DNA of 64,000 nt from Kitasatospora phosalacinea. GTDB taxonomy: Bacteria > Actinomycetota > Actinomycetes > Streptomycetales > Streptomycetaceae. Under the pieces are notes generated by a model. That model did not search any database and was not told the DNA's origin. It saw only the letters and a list, made by a program, of their open reading frames with translations. The first letter of the stretch is position 1. The number at the start of each line of letters is the position of its first letter. The position numbers and the translations under genes were made by a program. Below are positions 1 to 10,325 of this stretch, one piece after another. The stretch spans positions 23,277 through 87,276 of the forward strand of contig NZ_BSSA01000036.1 of assembly GCF_030268885.1 (NCBI RefSeq). Direction: 5' to 3'.

Positions 1-449
1 AGCCGGGCCCGCCCGGCCGGAGGGGTCGGCGGTGGCGTCAACTCGCCGAGCCGGTACAGCCGTTCGTTGGTCGCGACGGCCCAGCCGCGGCCGGTGAGCC
101 GCTCCAGCTCCCGGGCGAAGGCGAACACCTCCGCCCGCCCGCCGCCCGCGTCGCCCGGCTGCTGGTCGCCGTCCGCGAGCAGCCGGGCGAGTGCCTCGGC
201 CGCGGCGGTGGTCATCCGCCCCAGGCGCTGCCCGTACGGCGGGGTGCGCAGGGTGACGCCGGTGACGGCACCGTCCGGCTCCCGCCACCAGCCGTAGCGC
301 GGCGGGGCCTCGCCGTAGACCTGCGGGCCGTCCCGGTCGATGCGGTCGACGATGGTGAGCAGCACGGTGTTCTCGGCGGGGTGGGCCGCCAGGAACGGCC
401 CGGCGGCGGTGCGGAATTCGTCCAGCGACGTGGTGAGTGTCCAGCCCAT
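1..449 (-). CDS. GNAT-type N-acetyltransferase, 3' end outside window
   Basis: The gene reads off the left edge, so only about 149 N-terminal residues are visible. The start ATG at 449 is preceded by GAGAGGA six bases upstream. The layout resembles streptomycete GNAT acetyltransferases that pair an N-terminal divergent half with a C-terminal acetyl-CoA fold: a conserved VLLTIVDRI strand near residues 30-38, a YGWWREPDGAVTGV stretch, LRTPPYG, then TNERLYRLGELTPP. The acetyl-CoA binding loop lies beyond the edge and cannot be checked. The substrate is unknown. The family call is inference from pattern. The gene sits 82 bp downstream of the YyaL-like gene on the same strand and could be cotranscribed with it. 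Confidence 0.65.
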   Translation of the reverse strand, partial: MGWTLTTSLDEFRTAAGPFLAAHPAENTVLLTIVDRIDRDGPQVYGEAPPRYGWWREPDGAVTGVTLRTPPYGQRLGRMTTAAAEALARLLADGDQQPGDAGGGRAEVFAFARELERLTGRGWAVATNERLYRLGELTPPPTPPAGRAR

Positions 450-531
450 GCCGCATCCTCTCCCGCCCGCCGCGGCGGTGACCACCGGTTATCCGGCGGG
501 CCGTCCTCCTCGCTCAGTCGCGCCTCCTCCC

Positions 532-2565
<2,034 letters not shown>

Positions 2566-2766
2566 GCCCTCATCCTCGCCCACCCGGGCCCCGGATCCAC
2601 CGCCGAACACGGATCCGGTGCCCACCGGCCCCGCCCGCCGGCCGACTCGACCGGCAGTCCGCCCGAACCGCACTGGTGCGTGTCACGATGCGGCCGGAGC
2701 CGACGGGCCGGGTGCGGCGGTCGTGAGGCCGGTGGTGGTCCGGGGCGGTCGCGACCGCCCGGCGGG

Positions 2767-2958
2767 TCAGTCGTCCTTGGGGTCCGGCTGCTCGGTGAAG
2801 TCGATCTTCTTGAAGCGGGCGTTCATCGACTTCAGGAGGAACCAGGTGGCGATGCCGAGGGCCGCGAAGACCACGAAGCCGAGGAGACCGGGGGTGACCT
2901 TGGTCTCGTCGAGGGCCAGGGCGCCGGCGAGCTGGACGGGGTTCACGGGGCTGCTCAT
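2767..2958 (-). CDS. Small single-span membrane protein downstream of mca
   Basis: The 63-residue protein has one clear hydrophobic segment (LLGFVVFAALGIATWFLL, about residues 25-42) followed by a basic stretch (KSMNARFKKIDF) and an acidic tail, so the C-terminus is probably cytoplasmic. It lies 77 bp downstream of mca on the same strand. Small membrane proteins of this kind are common next to mca in streptomycetes. No function is known to me. The ATG at 2958 follows a GGAGGA that almost touches it. No better in-frame start exists, because upstream codons run into the mca gene. Confidence 0.75.
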   Translation of the reverse strand: MSSPVNPVQLAGALALDETKVTPGLLGFVVFAALGIATWFLLKSMNARFKKIDFTEQPDPKDD

Positions 2959-3035
2959 TCCTCCATGGTGACCCGACCTTAGGACGGCCGGGTCACCGGG
3001 GGGTGGTACGGGGTGGGGCGAAGCGGGACGAAGGG

Positions 3036-3905
3036 CTACTTGCGCAGGCCCGCGAACAGGTCGTCCTCCGGCAGGTCGGTGTCGACCAGGGACTTGGCGA
3101 GCTCGTAGTCCTCGGTCGGCCAGACCTGGCGCTGGATCTCGATCGGGACGCGGAACCACGGCCCGTCCGGGTCGATCTGGGTGGCGTGCGCGATCAGGGC
3201 CTTGTCGCGGACCTCGAAGAAGTCGGCGCACTCGACCCGGGTGGTGATCTCCCGCTCGGCCCGGCCGGACTTCTCCCAGCCCTCGATCCACTCGCCGTAC
3301 GGGGAGTCGTGCCCGTTCTCGCTGAGGTAGGCGTGCAGGGCGCGGATCCGCCCCATCGGGAAGCCGTGGTTGTAGTACAGCTTGGACGGCTGCCAGGGCT
3401 CGCCCGCCTCGGGGTACGCCGCGGGGTCGGCGGCGGCGTCGAAGGCCACCATGGTGATCTTGTGGGTCATGATGTGGTCGGGGTGCGGGTAGCCGCCGTT
3501 CTCGTCGTACGTGGTGATCACGTGCGGACGGAACTCGCGAATCAGCTTGACCAGGGCCCCGGCCGCGACCTCGACGTCCTCCAGGGCGAAGCAGCCCTCG
3601 GGCAGCGGGGGCAGCGGGTCGCCCTCCGGCAGGCCGGAGTCGACGTAGCCGAGCCAGGCCTGCTGGACGCCGAGGATCTCCCGGGCGGCGTCCATCTCCT
3701 TGCGGCGGACCTCGTGGATGTTCTCCTCGACCCAGGGATCGCCCTGGAGCTTGGGGTTGAGGATCGAGCCGCGCTCGCCCCCCGTGCACGTGGCGACCAG
3801 GACCTCCACCCCCTGGGACACGTACATCGCCATGGTGGCGGCGCCCTTGCTGGACTCGTCGTCCGGGTGCGCGTGCACCGCCATCAAACGCAACTGCTCG
3901 CTCAA
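3036..3905 (-). CDS. mca: Mycothiol S-conjugate amidase
   Basis: The 289-residue cytoplasmic zinc amidase belongs to the LmbE/MshB superfamily. The metal and catalytic motif HPDDE lies at about residues 13-17, and CTGGERGSILNPKLQG follows at about 40-55. The length and motifs match Mca rather than MshB. Mca cleaves mycothiol conjugates of toxins and drugs into a mercapturic acid and GlcN-Ins, so it belongs to actinobacterial thiol detoxification. The start codon appears to be TTG (3903-3905), with AAGGGGA about ten bases upstream. The next in-frame alternative is an ATG seven codons in, right before the HPDDE block, which would shorten the first beta strand. The gene is divergent from the DUF4307 gene. 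Confidence 0.93.
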   Translation of the reverse strand: MSEQLRLMAVHAHPDDESSKGAATMAMYVSQGVEVLVATCTGGERGSILNPKLQGDPWVEENIHEVRRKEMDAAREILGVQQAWLGYVDSGLPEGDPLPPLPEGCFALEDVEVAAGALVKLIREFRPHVITTYDENGGYPHPDHIMTHKITMVAFDAAADPAAYPEAGEPWQPSKLYYNHGFPMGRIRALHAYLSENGHDSPYGEWIEGWEKSGRAEREITTRVECADFFEVRDKALIAHATQIDPDGPWFRVPIEIQRQVWPTEDYELAKSLVDTDLPEDDLFAGLRK

Positions 3906-3987
3906 CGCCTGGTCCCCTTCAGGTACGGGTATGTCCGGTTCGTCGGGTTCGGCTCCCCCGCCTCCTCCGGCGCGGTCGTGCCCCTCC

Positions 3988-3993
3988 TATAGT
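3988..3993 (+). promoter_or_regulatory. -10 box (TATAGT) for the DUF4307 gene
   Basis: A TATAGT hexamer stands alone in the mca/DUF4307 divergent intergenic region, with a predicted start site near 4000 and a leader of about 60 bases. I see no convincing -35 box 17-18 bp upstream, so the call rests on the -10 alone. Confidence 0.45.
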
Positions 3994-4062
3994 GACGGAC
4001 TGGAGGGCCCGTCCATTCCCACCGAGGGACGAACGCCGCTCCGCGAAAGGACCGAGCCCGCC

Positions 4063-4500
4063 ATGGACCACAGCCCTACGCCCGAGACGCGCACCGTCGC
4101 CGCCGCGGCCCCGCCGGCCGACCGCTACGGCCGGGGCGGCGACCGGGCCGCCGACCGCAAGCTGCGGGTGGCCGCGGCGGTGTGCGGGGTGCTGTTCCTC
4201 GGGCTGGTCGCCTGGCTGGGCGGCTCGTACCTGCTGCGGGAGACCCGGCTGAACGGTACGGTGCCGACCTTCCAGACGGTGTCGGACACCGAGGTGCAGC
4301 TGCAGCTGTCGGTGCGCAAGAGCGACGGCACCTCCGGGGTGTGCACGGTGCGCTCGCAGGGGACGGACGGCGCGGTGGTGGGCCAGTCGGACTTCCGGGT
4401 CCCGGCCGCGGGCAGCAGCTACGTCGAGGTGGTCACGCTGCGGACCACGGCCCGCGGCACCACCGCGGAGCTGCTCGGCTGCACCCCCGACAAGGAGTAA
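4063..4500 (+). CDS. DUF4307 membrane-anchored protein
   Basis: The 145-residue protein has an N-terminal Ala/Pro-rich cytoplasmic stretch, one membrane segment (about residues 41-60, VCGVLFLGLVAWLGGSYLL) and an extracytoplasmic beta-rich domain with two cysteines (SGVCTVRS and LLGCTPD) that could form a disulfide. This layout is typical of actinobacterial DUF4307 proteins, whose function is not known. I chose the ATG at 4063 because GAAAGGA lies at good spacing and the ORF upstream overlaps the divergent mca promoter. It sits between mca and greA, an arrangement common in streptomycetes, and is probably transcribed separately from greA. Confidence 0.85.
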   Translation: MDHSPTPETRTVAAAAPPADRYGRGGDRAADRKLRVAAAVCGVLFLGLVAWLGGSYLLRETRLNGTVPTFQTVSDTEVQLQLSVRKSDGTSGVCTVRSQGTDGAVVGQSDFRVPAAGSSYVEVVTLRTTARGTTAELLGCTPDKE

Positions 4501-4598
4501 CGCGCCCGCCCGCCGCCTCGCTCACCCTTTCGGAGGGCGTCCCGCCCGGGGAGCGCCGCGGGCCGCCCGCAGACCTCCCGTCCGCGCCCGGAACTTGT

Positions 4599-4604
4599 TA
4601 GGCT
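4599..4604 (+). promoter_or_regulatory. -10 box (TAGGCT) for greA
   Basis: TAGGCT lies in an otherwise GC-only stretch 125 bp before the greA start, with a predicted transcription start near 4611 and a leader of about 120 bases. No recognisable -35 is seen at normal spacing. Confidence 0.5.
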
Positions 4605-4729
4605 CGTGATTTCGCCCCTTCCGCGCCGGCCGGCTCGGGAGCGGGCGTTGCTTTGCATCTGCCCAGAAAATCGACCCACCGCCGCCGGTCCACCCCCGGG
4701 GCGGCGCCAGCACCGACGAGGAGCACCCT

Positions 4730-5227
4730 GTGACCCAGACCAACGATGACGTGACCTGGCTCACTCAGGACCACTACAACAAGCTCAAGGCCGAGCTTGA
4801 CCACCTTACGGGGCCCTGGCGGATCGAGATCGCCCAGAAGATCGAGGCCGCGCGCGAGGAGGGCGACCTCAAGGAGAACGCGGGCTACCACGCGGCCAAG
4901 GACGAGCAGGGCAAGACCGAGGCCCGGATCCGCCAGCTGACCCAGCTGCTGGAGCGGGCGAAGGTCGGCGAGGCTCCGGCCGACTCCGGCGTGGTGGCCC
5001 CCGGCATGCTGGTGAAGGTCGCCTTCGACGGCGACCCGGACGACACCATGGAGTTCCTGCTGGCCTCCCGCGAGGTCACCGACGGCGACATCGACGTCTA
5101 CTCCCCGCAGTCGCCGCTGGGCCGGGCCATCATCGGCAAGTCGGTCGGCCAGGACGCCCAGTACGAGCTGCCGAACGGCAAGAAGGCCGGCGTGAAGATC
5201 GTCGACGCCAAGCCGTTCTCCGGCTGA
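4730..5227 (+). CDS. greA: Transcription elongation factor GreA
   Basis: The 165-residue protein has the two GreA domains. The N-terminal antiparallel coiled coil covers about residues 10-80, with EGDLKENAGYHAAKDEQG at the tip. Its acidic residues enter the RNA polymerase secondary channel and stimulate cleavage of backtracked RNA. The C-terminal FKBP-like domain follows (about 85-165, YSPQSPLGRAIIGKSVGQ). Length is normal. The start is the GTG at 4730, preceded by GACGAGGAG at good spacing. The gene is monocistronic, with its own promoter and a strong terminator just after the stop. Confidence 0.97.
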   Translation: MTQTNDDVTWLTQDHYNKLKAELDHLTGPWRIEIAQKIEAAREEGDLKENAGYHAAKDEQGKTEARIRQLTQLLERAKVGEAPADSGVVAPGMLVKVAFDGDPDDTMEFLLASREVTDGDIDVYSPQSPLGRAIIGKSVGQDAQYELPNGKKAGVKIVDAKPFSG

Positions 5228-5232
5228 CCCTC

Positions 5233-5285
5233 GCACGCGCGACGACGGCCGCTCCCCCGGGTGGGGGGAGCGGCCGTCGTCGCGT
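5233..5285. terminator. Strong hairpin terminator between greA and the ABC permease
   Basis: A 19-bp perfect stem (CGACGACGGCCGCTCCCCC with its complement) closes on a short GGT-type loop, with a further GCACGCG/CGCGTGC extension. It lies 6 bp after the greA stop and before the convergent permease gene, so it can serve both directions. No T tract is present, which is usual for this GC content. Confidence 0.85.
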
Positions 5286-5310
5286 GCGGGGCGGCCGTCG
5301 TCGCGTGCGG
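5270..5310. repeat. 20-bp direct duplication of the terminator arm
   Basis: GCGGCCGTCGTCGCGTGCGG occurs at about 5270-5289 and again at 5291-5310, one base apart. The first copy is the right arm of the greA terminator. This looks like a local tandem duplication. Confidence 0.8.
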
Positions 5311-5318
5311 AGCGGCGG

Positions 5319-6179
5319 TCAGCCCGCCGCGCGGCGGTACTTGCGCACCGCCAGCCAGGAGAAGACCGCCATGATGACGACCGACCAGACCACCGACACC
5401 AGCGCGGCGTGCTGCATCGGCCAGGAGTCCGGCACCGGGCCGAGCTGGTTGCCGAACAGGCTGCGGCAGGCCTGCACGGTGGCGGAGAACGGGTTCCAGT
5501 AGGCGACCGGCTGCAGCCAGTCCGGCATCGAGCTGACCGGCACGAAGGCGTTGGAGACGAAGGTCAGCGGGAACAGCCAGATCAGGCCGGCCGAGGTGGC
5601 CGCCTCGGGGCTGCGCACCGACAGGCCGATCAGCGCGCCGATCCAGGAGAAGGCGTAGCCGAGCAGCAGCAGCAGGCCGAACGCGGCGAGCATGTCGAGC
5701 ACGCCGTTGTGGATCCGCCAGCCGACCAGCAGCGCGACCAGCGAGAGCACGACCAGGATGAACGCGGTCTGCACCAGGTCGGCCAGGGTGCGCCCGGTGA
5801 GCACCGCGGCCCGGGACATCGGCAGCGAGCGGAACCGGTCGACCAGGCCCTTGGTCATGTCCTCCGCGATGCCGGCCGAGGCGCCGGCCACCGCGAAGGT
5901 GACAGTCTGCGCGAAGATGCCGGCCATCAGGTACTCGATGTACGTCTGGTGGCTGGGCTGGGCGCCGGGGATCGCGATCGCGCCGCCCATGACGTACGAG
6001 AACAGCAGCACGAACATGACCGGCTGCATGAGCCCGAAGACCACGATCTCGGGGATCCGGGTCATCCGGCGCAGGTTGCGCTTGGCGACCACCCAGGAGT
6101 CGTGGGCGGTGGCGGCGACGCCGCGCCGCGGGGTGACGGGGGCGCCGCCGATGGCGCCCCGGGTGTCGGCGAGTGTCAT
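5319..6179 (-). CDS. ABC-2 type exporter permease (DrrB-like)
   Basis: The 286-residue integral membrane protein has six probable membrane segments of the ABC-2 family: FGLMQPVMFVLLFSYVMGG, an FAQTVTFAVAGAS segment, FILVVLSLVALLVG, GLLLLLGYAFSWIGALI, a GLIWLFPLTFVSNAFVPVS segment typical of DrrB/NodJ permeases, and a C-terminal segment. It partners the ATPase encoded just upstream, one base apart, so translation is probably coupled. Drug or lipid efflux is likely; the substrate is unknown. The start is the ATG at 6179. Confidence 0.9.
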   Translation of the reverse strand: MTLADTRGAIGGAPVTPRRGVAATAHDSWVVAKRNLRRMTRIPEIVVFGLMQPVMFVLLFSYVMGGAIAIPGAQPSHQTYIEYLMAGIFAQTVTFAVAGASAGIAEDMTKGLVDRFRSLPMSRAAVLTGRTLADLVQTAFILVVLSLVALLVGWRIHNGVLDMLAAFGLLLLLGYAFSWIGALIGLSVRSPEAATSAGLIWLFPLTFVSNAFVPVSSMPDWLQPVAYWNPFSATVQACRSLFGNQLGPVPDSWPMQHAALVSVVWSVVIMAVFSWLAVRKYRRAAG

Positions 6180-6180
6180 C

Positions 6181-7200
6181 TCAGGCGTCCTTCCCCTGGC
6201 CGCGGCGGCCCTTCCCGGCCTTCGCCGGTGCGCCGTCCTCCTCGTCCCCGTCCGCCCCGCCCTCGGTGACGTGGCCGGTGAGGGAGAGGAAGACGTCGTC
6301 CAGGGTCGGGCGGCGCAGGCCGATGTCGTCGATCTCGATGGAGCGGGCGTCCAGTTCGCGGATGGCGTCGGCCAGCACGCGGGCGCCGCCGCTGACCGGG
6401 ACGGTGATCCGGCGGGTGTTCTTCTCCACCACCGGGTCGCCCTTGGCGTACGGGGTGAGCGCGGCGACGGCCTCGGGGACGAGGTCGGCGGCGCGGACGA
6501 CCACCTCGATCCGCTCGCCGCCGATCTGGCGCTTGAGCTCGTCGGCGGTGCCGCGGGCGATCACCTTGCCGTGGTCGACCACCGCGATGTCGTGGGCGAG
6601 GCGGTCGGCCTCCTCCAGGTACTGGGTGGTGAGCAGCAGGGTGGTGCCCTGGTCGACCAGGGTCTCGATGACCTCCCAGAGGGCGATCCGGTTGCGCGGG
6701 TCGAGGCCGGTGGTGGGTTCGTCGAGGAACATCACCGGGGGCCGGACGACCAGCGCGGCGGCCAGGTCGAGGCGGCGGCGCATGCCGCCGGAGTAGGTCT
6801 TGGCGGTGCGGTCCATCGCCTCGGAGAGGTTGAACCACTCCAGCAGCTCCAGGGCCCGCCTCTTCGCGTCGCGGGCGCTCATCTGGTAGAGCTCGCCGAC
6901 CATCTGGAGGTTCTCGCGGCCGGTGAGGTACTCGTCGACGGCCGCGTACTGGCCGGAGAGGCCGATCAGGCTGCGCACCTTGTTGGGGTGCTTGAGGACG
7001 TCGACCCCGGCCACGGTGGCCCGGCCGGAGTCCGGTTGGAGCAGGGTGGTCAGCACCCGGACGGTGGTGGTCTTGCCCGCGCCGTTGGGGCCGAGCAGCC
7101 CGAGCACGGTGCCCTCCGGCACGTCCAGGCTCACGCCGTCCAGGGCGCGGACGTCACCGAAGGTCTTGACCAGGTTCTCGGCTTCGATGGCTGCCGCCAT
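6181..7200 (-). CDS. ABC exporter ATP-binding protein (DrrA family)
   Basis: The 339-residue ATPase has Walker A GPNGAGKTT (about residues 37-45), a Q loop, the signature YSGGMRRRLDLAAAL, Walker B VMFLDEPTTGLDP and a switch histidine. The C-terminal 100-residue extension (from about 230, GGERIEVVVRAADLVPEA) is the regulatory domain typical of daunorubicin-type DrrA ATPases. It ends in a low-complexity basic/acidic tail (EEDGAPAKAGKGRRGQGKDA). It forms an operon with the permease downstream. The AGGAGATGAGG stretch upstream supplies a ribosome site for the ATG at 7200. The promoter carries two matching dyads (separate entry), suggesting a dedicated repressor that is not encoded next door. Confidence 0.92.
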   Translation of the reverse strand: MAAAIEAENLVKTFGDVRALDGVSLDVPEGTVLGLLGPNGAGKTTTVRVLTTLLQPDSGRATVAGVDVLKHPNKVRSLIGLSGQYAAVDEYLTGRENLQMVGELYQMSARDAKRRALELLEWFNLSEAMDRTAKTYSGGMRRRLDLAAALVVRPPVMFLDEPTTGLDPRNRIALWEVIETLVDQGTTLLLTTQYLEEADRLAHDIAVVDHGKVIARGTADELKRQIGGERIEVVVRAADLVPEAVAALTPYAKGDPVVEKNTRRITVPVSGGARVLADAIRELDARSIEIDDIGLRRPTLDDVFLSLTGHVTEGGADGDEEDGAPAKAGKGRRGQGKDA

Positions 7201-7281
7201 GGGCCTGCCTCATCTCCTGATGCGAGTCGGTTATGCGGGGGAATCATCCGATTTGTTACCCGAGCCCACCTGCGGCGAAGC

Positions 7282-7327
7282 TCGCGATACATCGCAAGAT
7301 GCTGTCACTCGCGATATATCGCGTCAA
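7282..7327 (-). promoter_or_regulatory. Promoter with two palindromic operators upstream of the ABC exporter
   Basis: On the minus strand TTGACG (7322-7327) and CAGCAT (7299-7304) are 17 bp apart and fit a housekeeping promoter. CGCGATATATCGCG (7310-7323), a perfect 14-bp palindrome, overlaps the -35/spacer. A second near-copy (TGCGATGTATCGCGA, 7282-7296) lies just downstream of the -10. Dyad centres are 27 bp apart. AT-centred CGCGATATATCGCG-like operators are typical of PadR-type and related small repressors of exporters. The regulator itself is not adjacent. Confidence 0.65.
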
Positions 7328-7396
7328 GCGCTGCAGGTGAGGCGGGTCACAGCATGCCGGACACCACTGACAACCCCCGCCGGCCCCGGCCCGGCC

Positions 7397-8608
7397 TCAG
7401 CGGCTGACCACGTACCCGGCCTCGCGCAGCTCCCCGATCACCGCCGCGCAGTGCTCGGGCCCCTTGGTCTCCAGGTGCAGGTCCACCTCGACCTCGGTCA
7501 GGCCCAGCTGCGGGTCGATCCGCACGTGCGCGACGTCCAGCACGTTGGCGTCCACCCTGCCCAGCACGGACAGCAGGTCGGCCAGCGCGCCCGGCCGGTC
7601 GAACAGCCGCACCCGCAGCGACAGGTAGCGGCCCGCCGCGGCCAGGCCGTGCCGCAGCACCCGCTGCATCAGCTGCGGGTCGATGTTGCCGCCGGAGAGC
7701 ACCGCCACCACCGGCCCCTCGAACCGGCCCGGCTCGGCGAGCAGCGCGGCGATCGGCGCCGCCCCGGCGGGCTCGACCACCAGCTTGAGCCGCTCCAGGC
7801 CGACCAGCAGCGAGCGGGAGAGCGCGTCCTCGGAGACCGTCACCACGCCGTCCGCGAGCGCGTTCACCACCTCGAACGGGATGTCCCCGGGGCGGCCGAC
7901 CATGATGCCGTCCGCCATGGTCGCGTACCGCTCCAGCGTGACCGGGCGCCCCGCCGCCAGCGACAGCGGGTACGCGGCCGCCGCCGCGGCCTGCACCCCG
8001 ACCACCTTGACGTCCGGGCGCAGCGCCTTGACCGCGATCGCCACGCCCGCCAGCAGCCCGCCGCCGCCGGTGCCGACCAGCACGGTGCGCACCTCGGGGC
8101 ACTGCTCCAGGATCTCCAGCCCCAGGGTGGCCTGACCGGTGATCACGTCCCAGTGGTCGAAGGGGTGGATGAACGCCGCACCGGTCGTCTCGGCGTACGC
8201 GTGGGCGGCCTGCAGCGCCTGGTCGACGTTGGCGCCGTGCAGCCGGACCTCGGCCCCGTACTCGCGGGTGGCGGCGACCTTCGGCAGCGGTGCGCCCACC
8301 GGCATGAACACGGTCGAGCGCACCCCCAGCAGCGCGGCGGCCAGCGCCACGCCCTGCGCGTGGTTGCCCGCGCTGGCGGCGACCACCCCGGCGGCCCGCT
8401 CGACCGGGGACAGCCCGGCGATCCGCACGTACGCGCCGCGCAGCTTGAACGAGCCGGTGCGCTGCAGGTTCTCGCACTTGAGGTGGACGGGCGTCCCGGC
8501 CACCGCGGAGAGGTGGCGGCTGGTCTGCATGGGGGTGACCCGGGCCACCCCGGCCAGCATCTTCTGCGCGCCCCGGACGTCGTCCACCGTGATCGGCCAC
8601 CTGTGCAT
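7397..8608 (-). CDS. ilvA: Threonine ammonia-lyase (threonine dehydratase)
   Basis: The 403-residue PLP enzyme converts threonine to 2-oxobutanoate, the first step of isoleucine synthesis. The Schiff-base lysine lies in TGSFKLRGA (K55), the phosphate-binding glycine loop is GTGGGGLLAG (about 175-185), and SASGNHAQG-type binding is present as SAGNHAQG. A single C-terminal ACT-like domain (about 325-403, LSLRVRLFDRPGALADLLSVLG) is present, the short layout common in actinobacteria. The ATG at 8608 sits exactly seven bases downstream of a TAGGCT box (8616-8621), so the mRNA is probably leaderless. The frame continues upstream to 8758 but that part would overlap the promoter. It is divergent from a MarR gene. 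Confidence 0.92.
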   Translation of the reverse strand: MHRWPITVDDVRGAQKMLAGVARVTPMQTSRHLSAVAGTPVHLKCENLQRTGSFKLRGAYVRIAGLSPVERAAGVVAASAGNHAQGVALAAALLGVRSTVFMPVGAPLPKVAATREYGAEVRLHGANVDQALQAAHAYAETTGAAFIHPFDHWDVITGQATLGLEILEQCPEVRTVLVGTGGGGLLAGVAIAVKALRPDVKVVGVQAAAAAAYPLSLAAGRPVTLERYATMADGIMVGRPGDIPFEVVNALADGVVTVSEDALSRSLLVGLERLKLVVEPAGAAPIAALLAEPGRFEGPVVAVLSGGNIDPQLMQRVLRHGLAAAGRYLSLRVRLFDRPGALADLLSVLGRVDANVLDVAHVRIDPQLGLTEVEVDLHLETKGPEHCAAVIGELREAGYVVSR

Positions 8609-8698
8609 GGCAGTCAGCCTAGGGCGCGCACTGTTCCGGTGTTCGCCCGGCGCGCGTACGCTGCTGGTCACGAGTCGCCCGCACCCCCGTGAGCCGCG

Positions 8699-9148
8699 AT
8701 GAGCCAGCCTGCACCCGATCCCTCCGCCGACCCCGACGGCTTCGACCCCGAACGTCAACTCCCTTACCAGGTCGCGGTGTTCGCGCGGCGGATCAGTGTC
8801 GCCGGGGAGCTCGACCGGGCCGCGTTCCTGCTGCTGGAGCAGCTGGCCGCCACCGGCCCGGCGAACGTGAAGACGCTGGCCGCGGAGCTCGGGGTGGACT
8901 CCTCGACGGTGACCCGGCAGGCCGCGCCGCTGCTGCGCGAGCGGCTGGTGGCGCGGCTGCCCTACCCGGCGGACCGGCGGGCGGTGCGGCTGGCGCTGAC
9001 GCCGCTGGGGGCCGGGCGGCTGGCCCAGGTCCGCCAGCGGCGGCGGGAGTTGATCGCCGAGCTGACGGCGGGGTGGACGGCCGGGGAGCGGGCGGTGTTC
9101 TGCGCGCTGCTGACCCGGTTCAACGACGGTCTGCTGGACCGCCGTTGA
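8699..9148 (+). CDS. MarR family transcriptional regulator
   Basis: The 149-residue winged-helix protein has the MarR layout: an N-terminal dimer helix, LLLEQLAATGPANVKTLAAE, the recognition segment GVDSSTVTRQAAPLLRERLV (about residues 67-86), a wing with DRRAVRLALTPLG, and a C-terminal dimerisation helix. MarR proteins usually repress a divergent or nearby gene and respond to small phenolic or oxidative signals. The nearest candidates are ilvA (divergent) and itself. I see no clear dyad in the 90-bp gap. The target is unknown. Confidence 0.88.
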   Translation: MSQPAPDPSADPDGFDPERQLPYQVAVFARRISVAGELDRAAFLLLEQLAATGPANVKTLAAELGVDSSTVTRQAAPLLRERLVARLPYPADRRAVRLALTPLGAGRLAQVRQRRRELIAELTAGWTAGERAVFCALLTRFNDGLLDRR

Positions 9149-9170
9149 ACCGGCGGCGGGCGGCGGCCGG

Positions 9171-10325
9171 TCAGCCGAGCGCCTGCTCCAGGTCGGCGAG
9201 CAGGTCGGTGGCGGACTCGATGCCGACCGAGATCCGCACCAGGTCGGCGGGCACCTCCAGCGGGGAGCCGGCCGCGGAGGCGTGGGTCATCCGCCCGGGG
9301 TGCTCGATCAGCGACTCGACGCCGCCCAACGACTCGCCCAGGGTGAAGAGCTCGGCCCGGTTGCAGACCTCGACGGCGGCCTGCTCGCCGCCCGCGACGC
9401 GGAAGGACACCATGCCGCCGAAGGCCTTCATCTGCTTGGCGGCGACGTCGTGCCCGGGGTGGGTGGGCAGGCCCGGGTAGAGCACCTGCGTCACCTTCGG
9501 GTGGTTCGACAGCAGTTCGGCGACCTTCTCGGCGTTCTCCGAGTGCCGGTCCATCCGGACGCCGAGCGTCTTGATGCCGCGCAGCACCAGCCAGGCGTCG
9601 AACGGCCCGGCGACCGCGCCCATCGCGTTCTGGTGGTAGGCGACCTCCTCGGCCAGGCCGGGGTCGGCGACCACCAGGGCGCCGCCGACCACGTCGGAGT
9701 GCCCGCCCATGTACTTGGTGGTGGAGTGCACCACCACGTCGGCGCCGAAGGAGATCGGCTGCTGCAGGTAGGGGCTGGCGAAGGTGTTGTCGACGACCAG
9801 CTTCGCCCCGGCGGCGTGCGCGATCTCCGCGACGGCGGCGAGGTCGGTGATGCCGAGCAGCGGGTTGGAGGGGGTCTCCACCCACACCGCGCGGGTGGTC
9901 GGGCGGATCGCCTCGCGGACCTTCTCGGGGTGGTGGGTGTCGGCGACGGAGAACTCGACGCCCCAGCGGGTCAGCACCTTGGCGAACAGCCGGAAGGTGC
10001 CGCCGTACGCGTCGTTCGGGATGACGATGTGGTCGCCGGGCTTGAGCAGGGTGCGCAGCAGGGTGTCCTCGGCGGCCAGCCCGGAGGCGAAGGCGAGGCC
10101 GCGTGCGCCGCCCTCGATCGCGGCCAGGCACTCCTCCAGCGCGGTGCGGGTGGGGTTGGCGGAGCGGCTGTACTCGTAGCCCTCGCGCAGTCCGCCGACG
10201 CCGTCCTGCTTGTAGGTGGACACCTGGTAGATCGGCGTCACGACTGCCCCGGTCCGGGGGTCCGCTTCCTGGCCCGCGTGGATGGCGAGGGTCTCGAAGC
10301 CGTGGGAAAGCTGGTGCTCGGTCAT
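9171..10325 (-). CDS. metB: Cystathionine gamma-synthase
   Basis: The 384-residue PLP enzyme belongs to the Cys/Met metabolism family. The phosphate-binding segment is EYSRSANPTR, ASGLAAEDT follows, and the Schiff-base lysine is in STTKYMGGHSD (K204). In actinobacteria this enzyme makes cystathionine from O-succinyl- or O-acetylhomoserine and cysteine. Related lyases look nearly identical, so a gamma-lyase role cannot be excluded by eye. A cystathionine beta-synthase lies 8 kb away. A TAGGCT box (10333-10338) ends seven bases before the ATG at 10325, so transcription and translation probably start together. The longer upstream reading frame to 10502 is not needed. Confidence 0.88.
   Translation of the reverse strand: MTEHQLSHGFETLAIHAGQEADPRTGAVVTPIYQVSTYKQDGVGGLREGYEYSRSANPTRTALEECLAAIEGGARGLAFASGLAAEDTLLRTLLKPGDHIVIPNDAYGGTFRLFAKVLTRWGVEFSVADTHHPEKVREAIRPTTRAVWVETPSNPLLGITDLAAVAEIAHAAGAKLVVDNTFASPYLQQPISFGADVVVHSTTKYMGGHSDVVGGALVVADPGLAEEVAYHQNAMGAVAGPFDAWLVLRGIKTLGVRMDRHSENAEKVAELLSNHPKVTQVLYPGLPTHPGHDVAAKQMKAFGGMVSFRVAGGEQAAVEVCNRAELFTLGESLGGVESLIEHPGRMTHASAAGSPLEVPADLVRISVGIESATDLLADLEQALG

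Noticed and set aside
7351..7373. Second RecA-NDp-like promoter (TTGTCAGTGG, minus strand)
   Set aside because: The -10 position reads CATGCT rather than TANNNT, and a better promoter lies downstream.
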